The position numbers were made by a program, and so were the translations under genes. The notes below the pieces were generated by a model. The model did not search any database. It was given only the letters and a program-made list of their open reading frames with translations, and was not told the DNA's origin. A DNA stretch of 64,000 nt from Mangrovihabitans endophyticus (GTDB lineage Bacteria; Actinomycetota; Actinomycetes; Mycobacteriales; Micromonosporaceae): positions 1 to 64,000 of the forward strand of contig NZ_BMMX01000007.1 of the NCBI RefSeq assembly GCF_014646155.1, written 5' to 3'. How positions within the stretch are numbered: position 1 is the first letter of the stretch; the number at the start of each line of letters is the position of its first letter. Positions 42,283-50,800 of this stretch are shown in pieces.

Positions 42283-45200
42283 GTGGAGATCCGGCTGCTC
42301 GGCCCGGTGGAGCTGCGCACCGGCACCGGTGAACCGGTGCCGGTCACCGGCGCGCGGCTGCGCACCCTGCTCGTGCTGCTCGCCCTGCAGGCCAACCGGA
42401 CCGTCACGCCCGGACGCCTGATCGACGGCGTGTGGGCCGACGACCCGCCCGCGGCGGCCGGCAACGCGTTGCAGGCGCTCGTGTCCCGGCTGCGCCGCAC
42501 CGGTCTGGTGGTCACCGCCGGGCCGGGCGGATATTGCCTCAGCATCGACGCGGACCGGGTGGACGCCGCCCGATTCGCGCGCCTGGTCGGCGACGGCGAC
42601 GCGGCGGAGGCGCTCCGGCTCTGGCGGGGCGAGCTGACGTTTCCCGAGGCCGCGCAGGCTGACGCCGTACGGCTGGAGCAACTGCGCCGGACCGCGACGC
42701 GGGAGCATCTCGCGGCCCGGTTGAGCGCCGGCGAGGACGTGGTCGCCGAAGCGGAACGGCTGGCCGCCACGCATCCGGCGGACGAGCCGCTGGCCGGGCT
42801 GCTGATGCAGGCGTTTGTCGCGACCGGCAGCCCCGGGCGCGCGCTGGACGTGTTCGACCGGATGCGCCGCCGGCTGGCCGAGACGCTCGGCACCGACCCC
42901 TCCCCCGAACTGACCGAGTTGCATCTCGGCATCCTGCGCGAGGATCGCTCCCGGCACGGCAACCTGCCGGCCGAGGTGAGCAGCTTCGTGGGCCGGGACG
43001 CGGACCTGCGCCGCGTCGGGGATCTGCTGGCCGAGCACCGCCTGGTCACGTTGACCGGTCCGGGCGGCAGCGGCAAGACTCGGCTGTCGCTGGAGACCGG
43101 ACGGCAGTTCGCGATGCACGCGCCGGACGGCGTGTGGCGGGTGGAGCTCGCCCCGGTGACCGATCCGGCCGAGGTGCCGCAGGCCGTGCTCGGCGCGCTC
43201 GGGCTGCGCAGCCGGATGCTGGTGGCGCACGCGGGTGACTCGGTGTCCCCGCTCGCCCGCCTCGCCGCCGCCGTGAGCAGCAAGGCCATGCTGGTCATCC
43301 TGGACAATTGCGAGCATCTGATCGGCGCCGCGGCGCGGGTGGCCGAGACGATGGTGCGTGCGTCCCCCGGGCTGCGCCTGCTGGCCACCAGCCGGGAACC
43401 GCTGGGCATCCCCGGCGAGCGGTTGTGGCCGGTGGAGCCGCTGGCGTTGCCGCCGCCCGACGCCGACACGACCACGGCGATGAGCTACCCCGCGGTGCGG
43501 CTACTGCTGGACCGCGCCGCCGGGTTCGGCCTGGACGAGGCCACCACCGCACCCGCCGTCCACGTCTGCCGTGCGCTGGACGGCATGCCGTTGGCCATCG
43601 AGCTGGCCGCCGCCCGGCTGCGAACGCTGCCCGTCGAGGTGCTGGCGGGCCGCCTGGACGACCGGTTCCGGCTGCTGACCGGGGGGAGCCGCACCGCGCT
43701 GCCCCGGCACCAGACGCTGCGGGCGGTGGTGGACTGGAGCTGGGATCTGCTGGACGAACCGGAACGCCGGCTCTGGCAGTGCCTGGCGGTGCTTCCCGGC
43801 GGCGCCGATGTCACCGGCGCCGAGCGGATGTTCGGGGCGGATCCGGATCTGCTCGGGTCGCTGGTCGACAGGTCTCTGCTGGTGCTCGGTCCGGGCGGCC
43901 GCTACCGGATGCTGGAAACGATCCGCGAGTACGGGTGGGCACGGCTGGCAGAGTCGGGCGAGCCCGAGTCGACGCGCCGGGCGGTGGCGGCGTACCTGCT
44001 GGACCTCGCCGCCCGCGCCGAGCCGGAGCTGCGCCGCGCGGATCAGTTGGAGTGGCTCCGCCGGCTGGACGCCGAGCACGACAACATGCTCGCCACGATC
44101 CGCGCCGCGATCGACGCCGGAGACGCCGCCACCGGCTGTGCGATGGTCGCGCGGCTCGGCTGGTATTGGTGGCTGCGCGGACACCGCGCCGAGGGTGCGC
44201 AGCTCGGCATCGAGGTGCTCGCCCTGCCCGGTGCGGCGGACCGCCGCGACCGCGCGCTGGCCCACGCGCTCTGCGCGATGAACGGCCTGGAGGGCGCCCT
44301 CGACATGGACGTCGTGCACGCGCATTTCCGCGCCGCCCAGGAGCTCGACACGACCATCCCGGATTCGCACCTGCTGCTGCGGCTCGTGCGGCCGTTGAAT
44401 GCGATGTTCGCCGTGGACGACGAGGCGGAGTGCTTCCGCCAGGTCGGCGGCCTGATCGAGGACTCCGACCCGTGGCTGCGCGCCGCCGCCCTGATGATCG
44501 ACGGTGTGTTGCGGATCAACTTCGGACACCGCGCCGACACCGCGGAGCGGTCCCTGCGCGCGTCCTCGGAGGCGTTTCGCGCGCTCGGCGACCGCTGGGG
44601 CATCGCGTTCACCCTGAGCATGCTGGGTGACATGGCCGCCAGCCGTGGCGACTTCACCGCGGCCGTGCGCACCCAGCGGGAGGCCATCGCGATGGTGCGC
44701 GAGGTCGGCATCCGCGAGGACATCCCGCAGTTGGAGGCGAAGCTGGCGCACCAGTTGTTGCTGGCCGGCGAGGAGGATGAGGCGCGCCGCGTGCTCAAAC
44801 AGGCGGAGGCCTCGGCGGAGGCGGTGGGCCTGCCCGAGGTGCTGGCCTGCGTGGTGTTCAGTCAGATCACCTTCGACCGCATGGACGGCGACCTGGCGGC
44901 GGCACGGGAGAAGCTGGACAAGGCGGCCCGCCTGATGCGGGAACCGTCGTTCGCGCCGCAGGCGGTAGCCCTGGCCCGGTCGGTACGCGGGATGGTGGAG
45001 GCCGCCTCGGGCGAGCTGGCCGCCGCGCGGTGCCTGCACGCCGATGCGCTCCGCCTGTCCCGGGAGTCGAAGGACCGCCCCGTGGTGGCGCAGTGCCTGG
45101 TCGGCGTGGCCGACCTGGCGATGCGGGAGGGCGATCCGGCGCGCGCCGCGCGGCTGATCGGCGCCGCCGACGGGGTGCGCGGTTCGGTCGACCTGGCGCT

Positions 45201-45363
45201 GCCGGACACCGCCCGGATCACCACGCAGGCCCGCGCCGCACTGGGCGACGCGGGCTACGCACAGGCGTACGCCGATGGTTCGACGGTGACCATGGCGGCC
45301 ATGATCGAGGCGGCCATGATCGAGGCGGCCGGGCTGTCCGGCCCGGACGCGCCGGCCGGGTGA
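42283..45363 (+). CDS. AfsR/SARP-type regulator (BTAD - NB-ARC ATPase - TPR)
   Basis: 1026-residue transcription regulator. Residues 1-90 form an OmpR-like winged helix (VEIRLLGPVELRTG, LLVLLALQANRTVTPGRLID). A bacterial activation domain covers about 95-225 (AGLLMQAFVATGSPGRALDV). An NB-ARC/STAND ATPase lies at about 230-500, with Walker A GPGGSGKTR and Walker B AMLVILDNCEHL. TPR-like helices fill the rest. Such proteins sense an unknown signal and activate secondary-metabolism or stress genes. No biosynthetic cluster is adjacent. The start GTG at 42283 has CACAAT six bases upstream. It is inserted between glnA and glnE, which are adjacent in M. tuberculosis. Confidence 0.88.
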   Translation: MEIRLLGPVELRTGTGEPVPVTGARLRTLLVLLALQANRTVTPGRLIDGVWADDPPAAAGNALQALVSRLRRTGLVVTAGPGGYCLSIDADRVDAARFARLVGDGDAAEALRLWRGELTFPEAAQADAVRLEQLRRTATREHLAARLSAGEDVVAEAERLAATHPADEPLAGLLMQAFVATGSPGRALDVFDRMRRRLAETLGTDPSPELTELHLGILREDRSRHGNLPAEVSSFVGRDADLRRVGDLLAEHRLVTLTGPGGSGKTRLSLETGRQFAMHAPDGVWRVELAPVTDPAEVPQAVLGALGLRSRMLVAHAGDSVSPLARLAAAVSSKAMLVILDNCEHLIGAAARVAETMVRASPGLRLLATSREPLGIPGERLWPVEPLALPPPDADTTTAMSYPAVRLLLDRAAGFGLDEATTAPAVHVCRALDGMPLAIELAAARLRTLPVEVLAGRLDDRFRLLTGGSRTALPRHQTLRAVVDWSWDLLDEPERRLWQCLAVLPGGADVTGAERMFGADPDLLGSLVDRSLLVLGPGGRYRMLETIREYGWARLAESGEPESTRRAVAAYLLDLAARAEPELRRADQLEWLRRLDAEHDNMLATIRAAIDAGDAATGCAMVARLGWYWWLRGHRAEGAQLGIEVLALPGAADRRDRALAHALCAMNGLEGALDMDVVHAHFRAAQELDTTIPDSHLLLRLVRPLNAMFAVDDEAECFRQVGGLIEDSDPWLRAAALMIDGVLRINFGHRADTAERSLRASSEAFRALGDRWGIAFTLSMLGDMAASRGDFTAAVRTQREAIAMVREVGIREDIPQLEAKLAHQLLLAGEEDEARRVLKQAEASAEAVGLPEVLACVVFSQITFDRMDGDLAAAREKLDKAARLMREPSFAPQAVALARSVRGMVEAASGELAAARCLHADALRLSRESKDRPVVAQCLVGVADLAMREGDPARAARLIGAADGVRGSVDLALPDTARITTQARAALGDAGYAQAYADGSTVTMAAMIEAAMIEAAGLSGPDAPAG

Positions 45364-45370
45364 ACCGGCC

Positions 45371-47524
45371 TCAGAGCAGGCGGCCCAGCCGCAGGAACAC
45401 CGTTTCGCCGGTGGCGTCGTCCAGGCCGTCGTTGTCGGTCACCGCGTAGGTCCGGCCGTCGCCGGCGACCGCGAGTCCCTCGACCTTGTCCTGCACCCAG
45501 CCGTGGTCCGCGGACAGCGCCGGCAGCAGGTCCTTGACGAGCCGCTTGTGCACGGTCGGCATGCCGGTCCAGTGCGCCGGCACATCGAACGCGTAGATCC
45601 GCTTGATGGACGCCGCCGGTCCGCGCTGGTTGTCGCGTTCGATCACCGCGAACGTGTTGCGGTCCACGGCCACCAGCTCGCTCAGCCCCACCCAGCCGGT
45701 GTCCGCCTTCTCCAACGGGTAGCCGAGCCACGACCAGCCGCCGGTGCGCAGGTCGTACCGGCCGATCCGGGTGATGCCCGCCGGGTCGGTGGTCAGCTCG
45801 CGCTGCACGGCCACCCAGAGCGCGCCGCCGGATTCCGCCACCCCTTCCAGGCCGTTGGTGGTGACCGCGGCGGCCACGTCGGCCGGCAGCGGGACCTCCT
45901 GCCGCACGGCCCCGCCCCGGTCCAGGCGCACCAACAGGTTCGGCGTCGTCTTGGCGCCCTCGACGGCGAGCCACCAGCCGCCGCCGCGGCGGGCGACGAG
46001 ACCTTCCGCGTCGTACCCGACCGGTACGCCGTCCTTGGTCACGGTGAGCTCGTCGGTGATCGCGGCGGGCCGGGTGCGGGTGTCGACGGTCAGGATCCGG
46101 GTCGGCGAGTAGACCGCGTCGGTGACCGTCTGCACCTGCCACGGGCGGCCGGGCACCGGGCTGAGGGCCGACAGCGCCCCCCAGGGGATCTCGTTCCGGG
46201 AGACGATGGACGGGAACGCGCCCCGGCCGATGCCGTACACCTGAACCGTGCCCCGGATGCCGTTGTCCGGATCGTCCTCCTCGCTGGACACCACGAACAG
46301 CCCACGAGACGGGACGGCGACCACGCCCTCCGGCCCGTTGGTGGTCGGCAGCATCTGGCGGAACACCGGCGCCCAGGGGCGACTCACGTCGTACACGGCG
46401 GTGAAGTTTCCGCGCTCGGAGTTGACGAAGACGTACGGAACGCCGCCGAACCGGCCGAACGCCACGTTCTCCGGCTCGATGCCCTTGGCGTCCGAGCGCT
46501 TGTCCGGGTACAGCCCGTGCTCGACGGCCAGATGTTCGAGGGTGTTACCCGCGTCCCAGACCACCCGGCCCCGGCGGTCGAAGATGGACCATCCGCGCGT
46601 ACCGCCCTCATAGTCGCCCTCATTCGCGGTCGCGAACAGGTCGTCGGACAACCAGGCCACGCCGTCCGGTTCCCGCTTGGCGGTGATCGTGCCGTCCAGC
46701 GTGATCCGGTCGTCGTCCCGGGTGTCCACACCGGACACCGTCACGGTGCCGGCGCTGAAGTGTGCCCGCACTCGGCGGCTGCGCAGATCCACCACTGCCA
46801 GGTGGTTGTTCTCCTGCAGGCTGACCACGGCCTCGTCGCGGGAGTTGATGCTGACGTACTCGGGCTCCGGATCGCCGGGGCCAACCTCGGCCAGGCCGGT
46901 CAGATCGACGCGGTGCACGGTCCACGTCCGCGTGTCGATCACCGAGAGCCAGCCGGGCGGCAATTGCGGCAGCGCTCCGCCGTTGACGTCCTCGTCGCGT
47001 TCGTTCTCCACGGCGACCGCGACGTAACGGCCGCTGGGCGCCACGGCCACCGAGTCCGGCTGTCCGCCGAGGTCGATGCGGGCGCGGACGGTACGCGTAC
47101 GTGCGTCGACCACGACGAGTTCGCCGGACGGGTTGGTGTAACTCTCGCTGGTGTTCACCGCGGCCAGCAGCAGCCCGCCCAGATGGGCCACCGACGTCGG
47201 CTCGCCACCCAGGGCCAGCGTGCCCGCGGGTCGCGGCCGGCCGGGGTCGCGGATGTCGACGAAGCCGAGCCGTTCGCCCGGGCTGTCGGTGTAGACCACC
47301 GTGCGGCCGTCCTCGGTGACGGTGGAGATCTCCGCCGAGGCCGTGTCGTCGATCGACGTGTTCCGGTACGCGGGAAAGGTGGCCAGCCGCTGGAACGTGA
47401 CGCCGTGGGGGTGGCGCGGACGGGCGGACGCGGCGGCGGGCAGTCCGGACGCGGCGAGGACCGCTCCCGTCCCGGCCAGCGCGACCGCCATGCGGAATCG
47501 GCGTGATGATGTTGCTGTCGGCAT
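45371..47524 (-). CDS. Secreted phytase-like esterase with beta-propeller N-terminal part
   Basis: 717-residue exported protein. A Sec-type signal peptide is clear: a basic start SSRRFRM, a hydrophobic core VALAGTGAVLAASGLP and an AASA-R cleavage region. Residues about 45-400 look like a beta-propeller with repeated strands (GELVVVDARTRTVRARIDL, GWLSVIDTRTWTVHRVDL), like choice-of-anchor I proteins. The C-terminal half matches esterase-like phytase proteins (GYDAEGLVARRGGGWWLAVE, then NGLEGVAESGGALWVAVQRE). No transmembrane anchor at the C terminus. It may hydrolyse extracellular phosphate or ester compounds; substrate uncertain. The gene ends seven bases after the regulator gene, in convergent orientation. 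Confidence 0.82.
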   Translation of the reverse strand: MPTATSSRRFRMAVALAGTGAVLAASGLPAAASARPRHPHGVTFQRLATFPAYRNTSIDDTASAEISTVTEDGRTVVYTDSPGERLGFVDIRDPGRPRPAGTLALGGEPTSVAHLGGLLLAAVNTSESYTNPSGELVVVDARTRTVRARIDLGGQPDSVAVAPSGRYVAVAVENERDEDVNGGALPQLPPGWLSVIDTRTWTVHRVDLTGLAEVGPGDPEPEYVSINSRDEAVVSLQENNHLAVVDLRSRRVRAHFSAGTVTVSGVDTRDDDRITLDGTITAKREPDGVAWLSDDLFATANEGDYEGGTRGWSIFDRRGRVVWDAGNTLEHLAVEHGLYPDKRSDAKGIEPENVAFGRFGGVPYVFVNSERGNFTAVYDVSRPWAPVFRQMLPTTNGPEGVVAVPSRGLFVVSSEEDDPDNGIRGTVQVYGIGRGAFPSIVSRNEIPWGALSALSPVPGRPWQVQTVTDAVYSPTRILTVDTRTRPAAITDELTVTKDGVPVGYDAEGLVARRGGGWWLAVEGAKTTPNLLVRLDRGGAVRQEVPLPADVAAAVTTNGLEGVAESGGALWVAVQRELTTDPAGITRIGRYDLRTGGWSWLGYPLEKADTGWVGLSELVAVDRNTFAVIERDNQRGPAASIKRIYAFDVPAHWTGMPTVHKRLVKDLLPALSADHGWVQDKVEGLAVAGDGRTYAVTDNDGLDDATGETVFLRLGRLL

Positions 47525-47613
47525 GTGCTCTGCCTACGTGCCGTCTCTGTCCGGTTCATGGACGGCGGGCGAACGGACGGTTATCGCGTCCGGAGCGGCA
47601 GCGCAGACCCGGG

Positions 47614-49170
47614 TCAACCGGGACGCGCCGGGCCGCGGTCTCGCCGGTGCGCCCAGACGGCGAGCACCAACACTCCCGCGGTCATGGCGAGCGCGCCCTG
47701 CGCCTTGGTGGCCAGGGCCAGGTTGTAACCGTCCGGAAGGCACAGGGCGGAAGCCACCGCGCAGGGCACGACCAGCCATCGGGTGCCCCGGTGCATCGAG
47801 GCCGCCAGCACGGCCAACGGCCACGTCGCGTACCACGGGTGGAAGACCGGCCCGAAGACGACGGTCGCGGCCAGGGCCAGGCCGGCACCGTACACCGCGC
47901 GCCGGGGATCCGGCCCGGTGCGCAGGGTCCGCCACCAGAACGCGACAAGCACCATGGCGAGGGTGACCAGGCCGCAGCCGCGGGCGACCGGCACCGTGTC
48001 GCCGGACACCCCGAACGCGCGGCCGACCAGGTCGGCGGTCATGCCGACGGCGGTCGGCAGCGAGGTCCACTGCACCGAGGCGCCGGAACCGGCGAGGTTG
48101 GCGAGCCACCCCAGGCCGAGCCCGGACGCGAACGACACGGCGGCGAGCGCCGCCACGGCGCCGCCGACCATGGCGACGGCGGGCCGCACCAGCGCGGCGA
48201 GCCGGCCGAGCACGCCGATATCGGCGTCGTCATCGGCACCGACGTCGGCCCGATCGGCGTCCGGCCTCGCGCGAGGGGGCACCGCGACGAGCACCGCGAA
48301 CGGGAGCACCACCACGGCGGTGATCTTGATCCCGGCGGCGAGCCCGAGGAGAACGCCGGCCGCGACCGGCATGGCCGTCGGCGCTCTGCTCTGCTCACCG
48401 ATGCGCACCGCCACGGCCAGCCCGGCCACGGCCAGCCCGACCATCAACGCGTCGTTGTGCGCGCCGGAGATCAGGTGCACCGCCACCAGCGGGCATGCCA
48501 GCGCCAGCCAGGCCGCCCGGGCCGTTGGCACGCCGCACCGGCGGGCAAGCACCGGCAAGCACACCCCGGTCAACACCACGCCGGCCACCGCGACACCCCG
48601 CAGGATCGCGATCGCCCCGGTCAGCGAACCGCCGAGCTTCGCCGCCGCAGCAGCCACCACCAGAAACACCGGTCCGTACGGCGCGGGCGAGTCCCGCCAC
48701 GTCGGCGCCACCGCGTCCAGCCACGGACAGCCCACCTGCTGCGGCCCCGCGCCGTACGGATCCAGTCCGGCCGACAGGGCGTACCCCTGGCAGGCGTAGG
48801 AGTGCACGTCGTAGCTGCCCAATGGTGGCAACGCCAGCAGCGGCAACGCCCACAGCGCCGCGGTCACCCACGCCCACCGTGCCGACGGCACCACCCGCAG
48901 CCCGGCCACCCAGGCCGTGATCAGCAGCCCGATACCGACCAGCCACCCGAGGGGCGCGATCACCCCTTCGCGGCCGGCGAACACGGACGCCGCGGTCATC
49001 GTCGATTCCCACGGCGACCGCGCACCGTGCTGCCAGGCCACCGCGGCGAGAAGCAGGCTGCCGGCCAGGCCGCCGAACCGCACCAGCGCCGGCGCGAACC
49101 GCCGCGCCGGAGCCACGTCGGCCGCAGCATCCTCCGGTGTGTCGTGTCGGGCGCGGCTCGGCAACGGCAT
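47614..49170 (-). CDS. MptB-like polyprenol-phosphomannose alpha-1,6-mannosyltransferase
   Basis: 518-residue GT-C membrane protein with about twelve hydrophobic helices. It resembles the MptA/MptB mannosyltransferases, which use polyprenol phosphomannose for mannan or lipomannan synthesis. The first external loop has GSYDVHSYACQGYAL with the expected acidic residue, followed by GLDPYGAGPQQ and YGPVFL. LISGAHNDALMVGL and PVFHPWYATWPLAVLAA follow in later loops. ATG at 49170 has TAGGGT seven bases upstream with no ribosome site; a GTG three codons earlier is less likely. Divergent from another membrane protein. Confidence 0.85.
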   Translation of the reverse strand: MPLPSRARHDTPEDAAADVAPARRFAPALVRFGGLAGSLLLAAVAWQHGARSPWESTMTAASVFAGREGVIAPLGWLVGIGLLITAWVAGLRVVPSARWAWVTAALWALPLLALPPLGSYDVHSYACQGYALSAGLDPYGAGPQQVGCPWLDAVAPTWRDSPAPYGPVFLVVAAAAAKLGGSLTGAIAILRGVAVAGVVLTGVCLPVLARRCGVPTARAAWLALACPLVAVHLISGAHNDALMVGLAVAGLAVAVRIGEQSRAPTAMPVAAGVLLGLAAGIKITAVVVLPFAVLVAVPPRARPDADRADVGADDDADIGVLGRLAALVRPAVAMVGGAVAALAAVSFASGLGLGWLANLAGSGASVQWTSLPTAVGMTADLVGRAFGVSGDTVPVARGCGLVTLAMVLVAFWWRTLRTGPDPRRAVYGAGLALAATVVFGPVFHPWYATWPLAVLAASMHRGTRWLVVPCAVASALCLPDGYNLALATKAQGALAMTAGVLVLAVWAHRRDRGPARPG

Positions 49171-49230
49171 GGCGGCCACCCTACCGGGGCTCGCCGGGCC
49201 CGCCGGTCACTCCCGGTAGGGTCGGCGTCC
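49171..49230. promoter_or_regulatory. Back-to-back leaderless promoters
   Basis: Minus strand TAGGGT (49183-49178), seven bases before the ATG at 49170. Plus strand TAGGGT (49217-49222), eight bases before the ATG at 49231. The whole divergent promoter region is 60 bases, so both polymerases bind side by side and may interfere. Confidence 0.65.
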
Positions 49231-50775
49231 ATGTGGACGAGGTGGCGCGCCGAAACGACGTCCGGTGTGCTGGCCGGGGTGCTCGCCGTCGCCTATCTCC
49301 TGCTCCCCCGCATGGGGTCGGACCTGTCCGCGCAGGTGGCCCGGGCGACATTCTTCGCGGCGCACGGCTACACCCCGATCGATCTGCGCTGGTACGGCGG
49401 CGTCGACCAGCTCGGCTACAGCCTGGTGTCACAGCCGGTGATGGCGGTCCTCACCGCCCCGGTCACCGGCGCGCTCGCCCTGTTCCTGGCGGCGGTGGCC
49501 GGCACCATCCTGCTGCGCCGCACCGGAGCGGCCCGCCCGGAACTGGCCGGTGCGTTGCTCACCGTCTGCCTGGCCGGCAACCTCGTCTCCGGCCGCGTCA
49601 CGTACGGGCTGGCGGTGCTGTTCGGCCTGCTGGCGCTGCTCACCCTGACGCATCCGGCATGGCGCTGGGCGTCCGCCGTGCTGGCGCTGATCGCCTCCGC
49701 GACCAGTCCGGTGGCCGGGCTGTTCCTGGGCCTGGCCGGGGTCGCCCTGCTGGTCTCTCGCCGGTACGGCGCCGGCCTGCTGGTCGCGGTCCCCGCCGCG
49801 ATCGCGCTGGCGATGGTCGCGGGCCTGTTCGGCGACGGCGGCTGGATGAACATCAGCCGCACCGACGCGGTCCGCGCGATCGGCACCAGCCTGGCGGTGG
49901 CGGTGCTGGTGCCGCGCTGGCCGGTGCGCGTCGGCGGGCTGCTGTCCGCGGCCGGGGTGCTGCTGGCCGCGCTGGTGCACACCCCGGTGGGGCTGAACGC
50001 CACCCGGCTCGCGGTGATGTTCGCGCTTCCGGTGCTCGCCGGGTACGCGGTGCTGCCCCGGCTGTCCCGGATGCCGTGGTGGGCGCTGGTCCCGCTGCTG
50101 GCCGCGGCCGTCTGGTGGCAGCCGCCGGTGGTGGTGGGCGACGTGCGCGACATCGGAAACCCGACGGCCGACCCGGCGTACTTCGCGCCGCTGCGCGAGC
50201 GGCTGGCCGCGCTGCCGATGAGCGGCCGGTTGGAGATCCCGCCCACCCGCGACTATTGGGAGTCGGCACGGATGGGCGACGTTCCGCTCGCCCGTGGCTG
50301 GCTGCGCCAGGCCGACATCGACCGCAACCCGTTGTTCTTCGCCGAAGTGCCGGGCGCGTCCGGGACCGGCGCGGCGCTCACCCCGGCCACCTACCGCGCC
50401 TGGCTGGCCGAGAAGTCCGTGCAGTACGTGGCGGTGCCGGACACGGAACTGTCCTGGGTGGGCCGGGACGAGGCGGCGCTGGTCGGGTCCGGTCTGCCCT
50501 ATCTCACCGAGATCTGGTCCGGCGCGCATTGGCGGCTCTACTCGGTGCGCGACGTGCAGCCGATCGTGGCGCCACCGGCGTCCCTGGTCGCCCAGGACGC
50601 GGCGTCACTCACCCTGAACGCCCCGGACGCGGCGGACATCGTCGTCCGGGTCCGGTATTACCCGTGGCTGCGGGCCGACGGCGGCGCCCTGGTGGAACAG
50701 AGCGGCCGATGGACGCTGCTGCGGGTGCCGGCGCCCGGTCGTTACACCCTGTCGAGCGCGGTCGCCGTCGGCTGA
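49231..50775 (+). CDS. Multi-pass membrane protein of unknown function
   Basis: 514-residue membrane protein. About ten hydrophobic segments cover residues 10-305. A soluble domain of about 200 residues follows (RLEIPPTRDYWESARMGDVP, YRAWLAEKSVQYVAVPDTEL, YLTEIWSGAHWRLYSVRDV). The layout (membrane part plus external C-terminal domain) resembles GT-C type glycosyltransferases, but no signature is decisive. It is divergent from the MptB-like gene with paired promoters, which suggests a joint role in cell-envelope glycan synthesis (inference). The next gene, glnE, is convergent. Confidence 0.75.
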   Translation: MWTRWRAETTSGVLAGVLAVAYLLLPRMGSDLSAQVARATFFAAHGYTPIDLRWYGGVDQLGYSLVSQPVMAVLTAPVTGALALFLAAVAGTILLRRTGAARPELAGALLTVCLAGNLVSGRVTYGLAVLFGLLALLTLTHPAWRWASAVLALIASATSPVAGLFLGLAGVALLVSRRYGAGLLVAVPAAIALAMVAGLFGDGGWMNISRTDAVRAIGTSLAVAVLVPRWPVRVGGLLSAAGVLLAALVHTPVGLNATRLAVMFALPVLAGYAVLPRLSRMPWWALVPLLAAAVWWQPPVVVGDVRDIGNPTADPAYFAPLRERLAALPMSGRLEIPPTRDYWESARMGDVPLARGWLRQADIDRNPLFFAEVPGASGTGAALTPATYRAWLAEKSVQYVAVPDTELSWVGRDEAALVGSGLPYLTEIWSGAHWRLYSVRDVQPIVAPPASLVAQDAASLTLNAPDAADIVVRVRYYPWLRADGGALVEQSGRWTLLRVPAPGRYTLSSAVAVG

Positions 50776-50800
50776 CGCGTCGGCCGGCCCGCGACGACGC

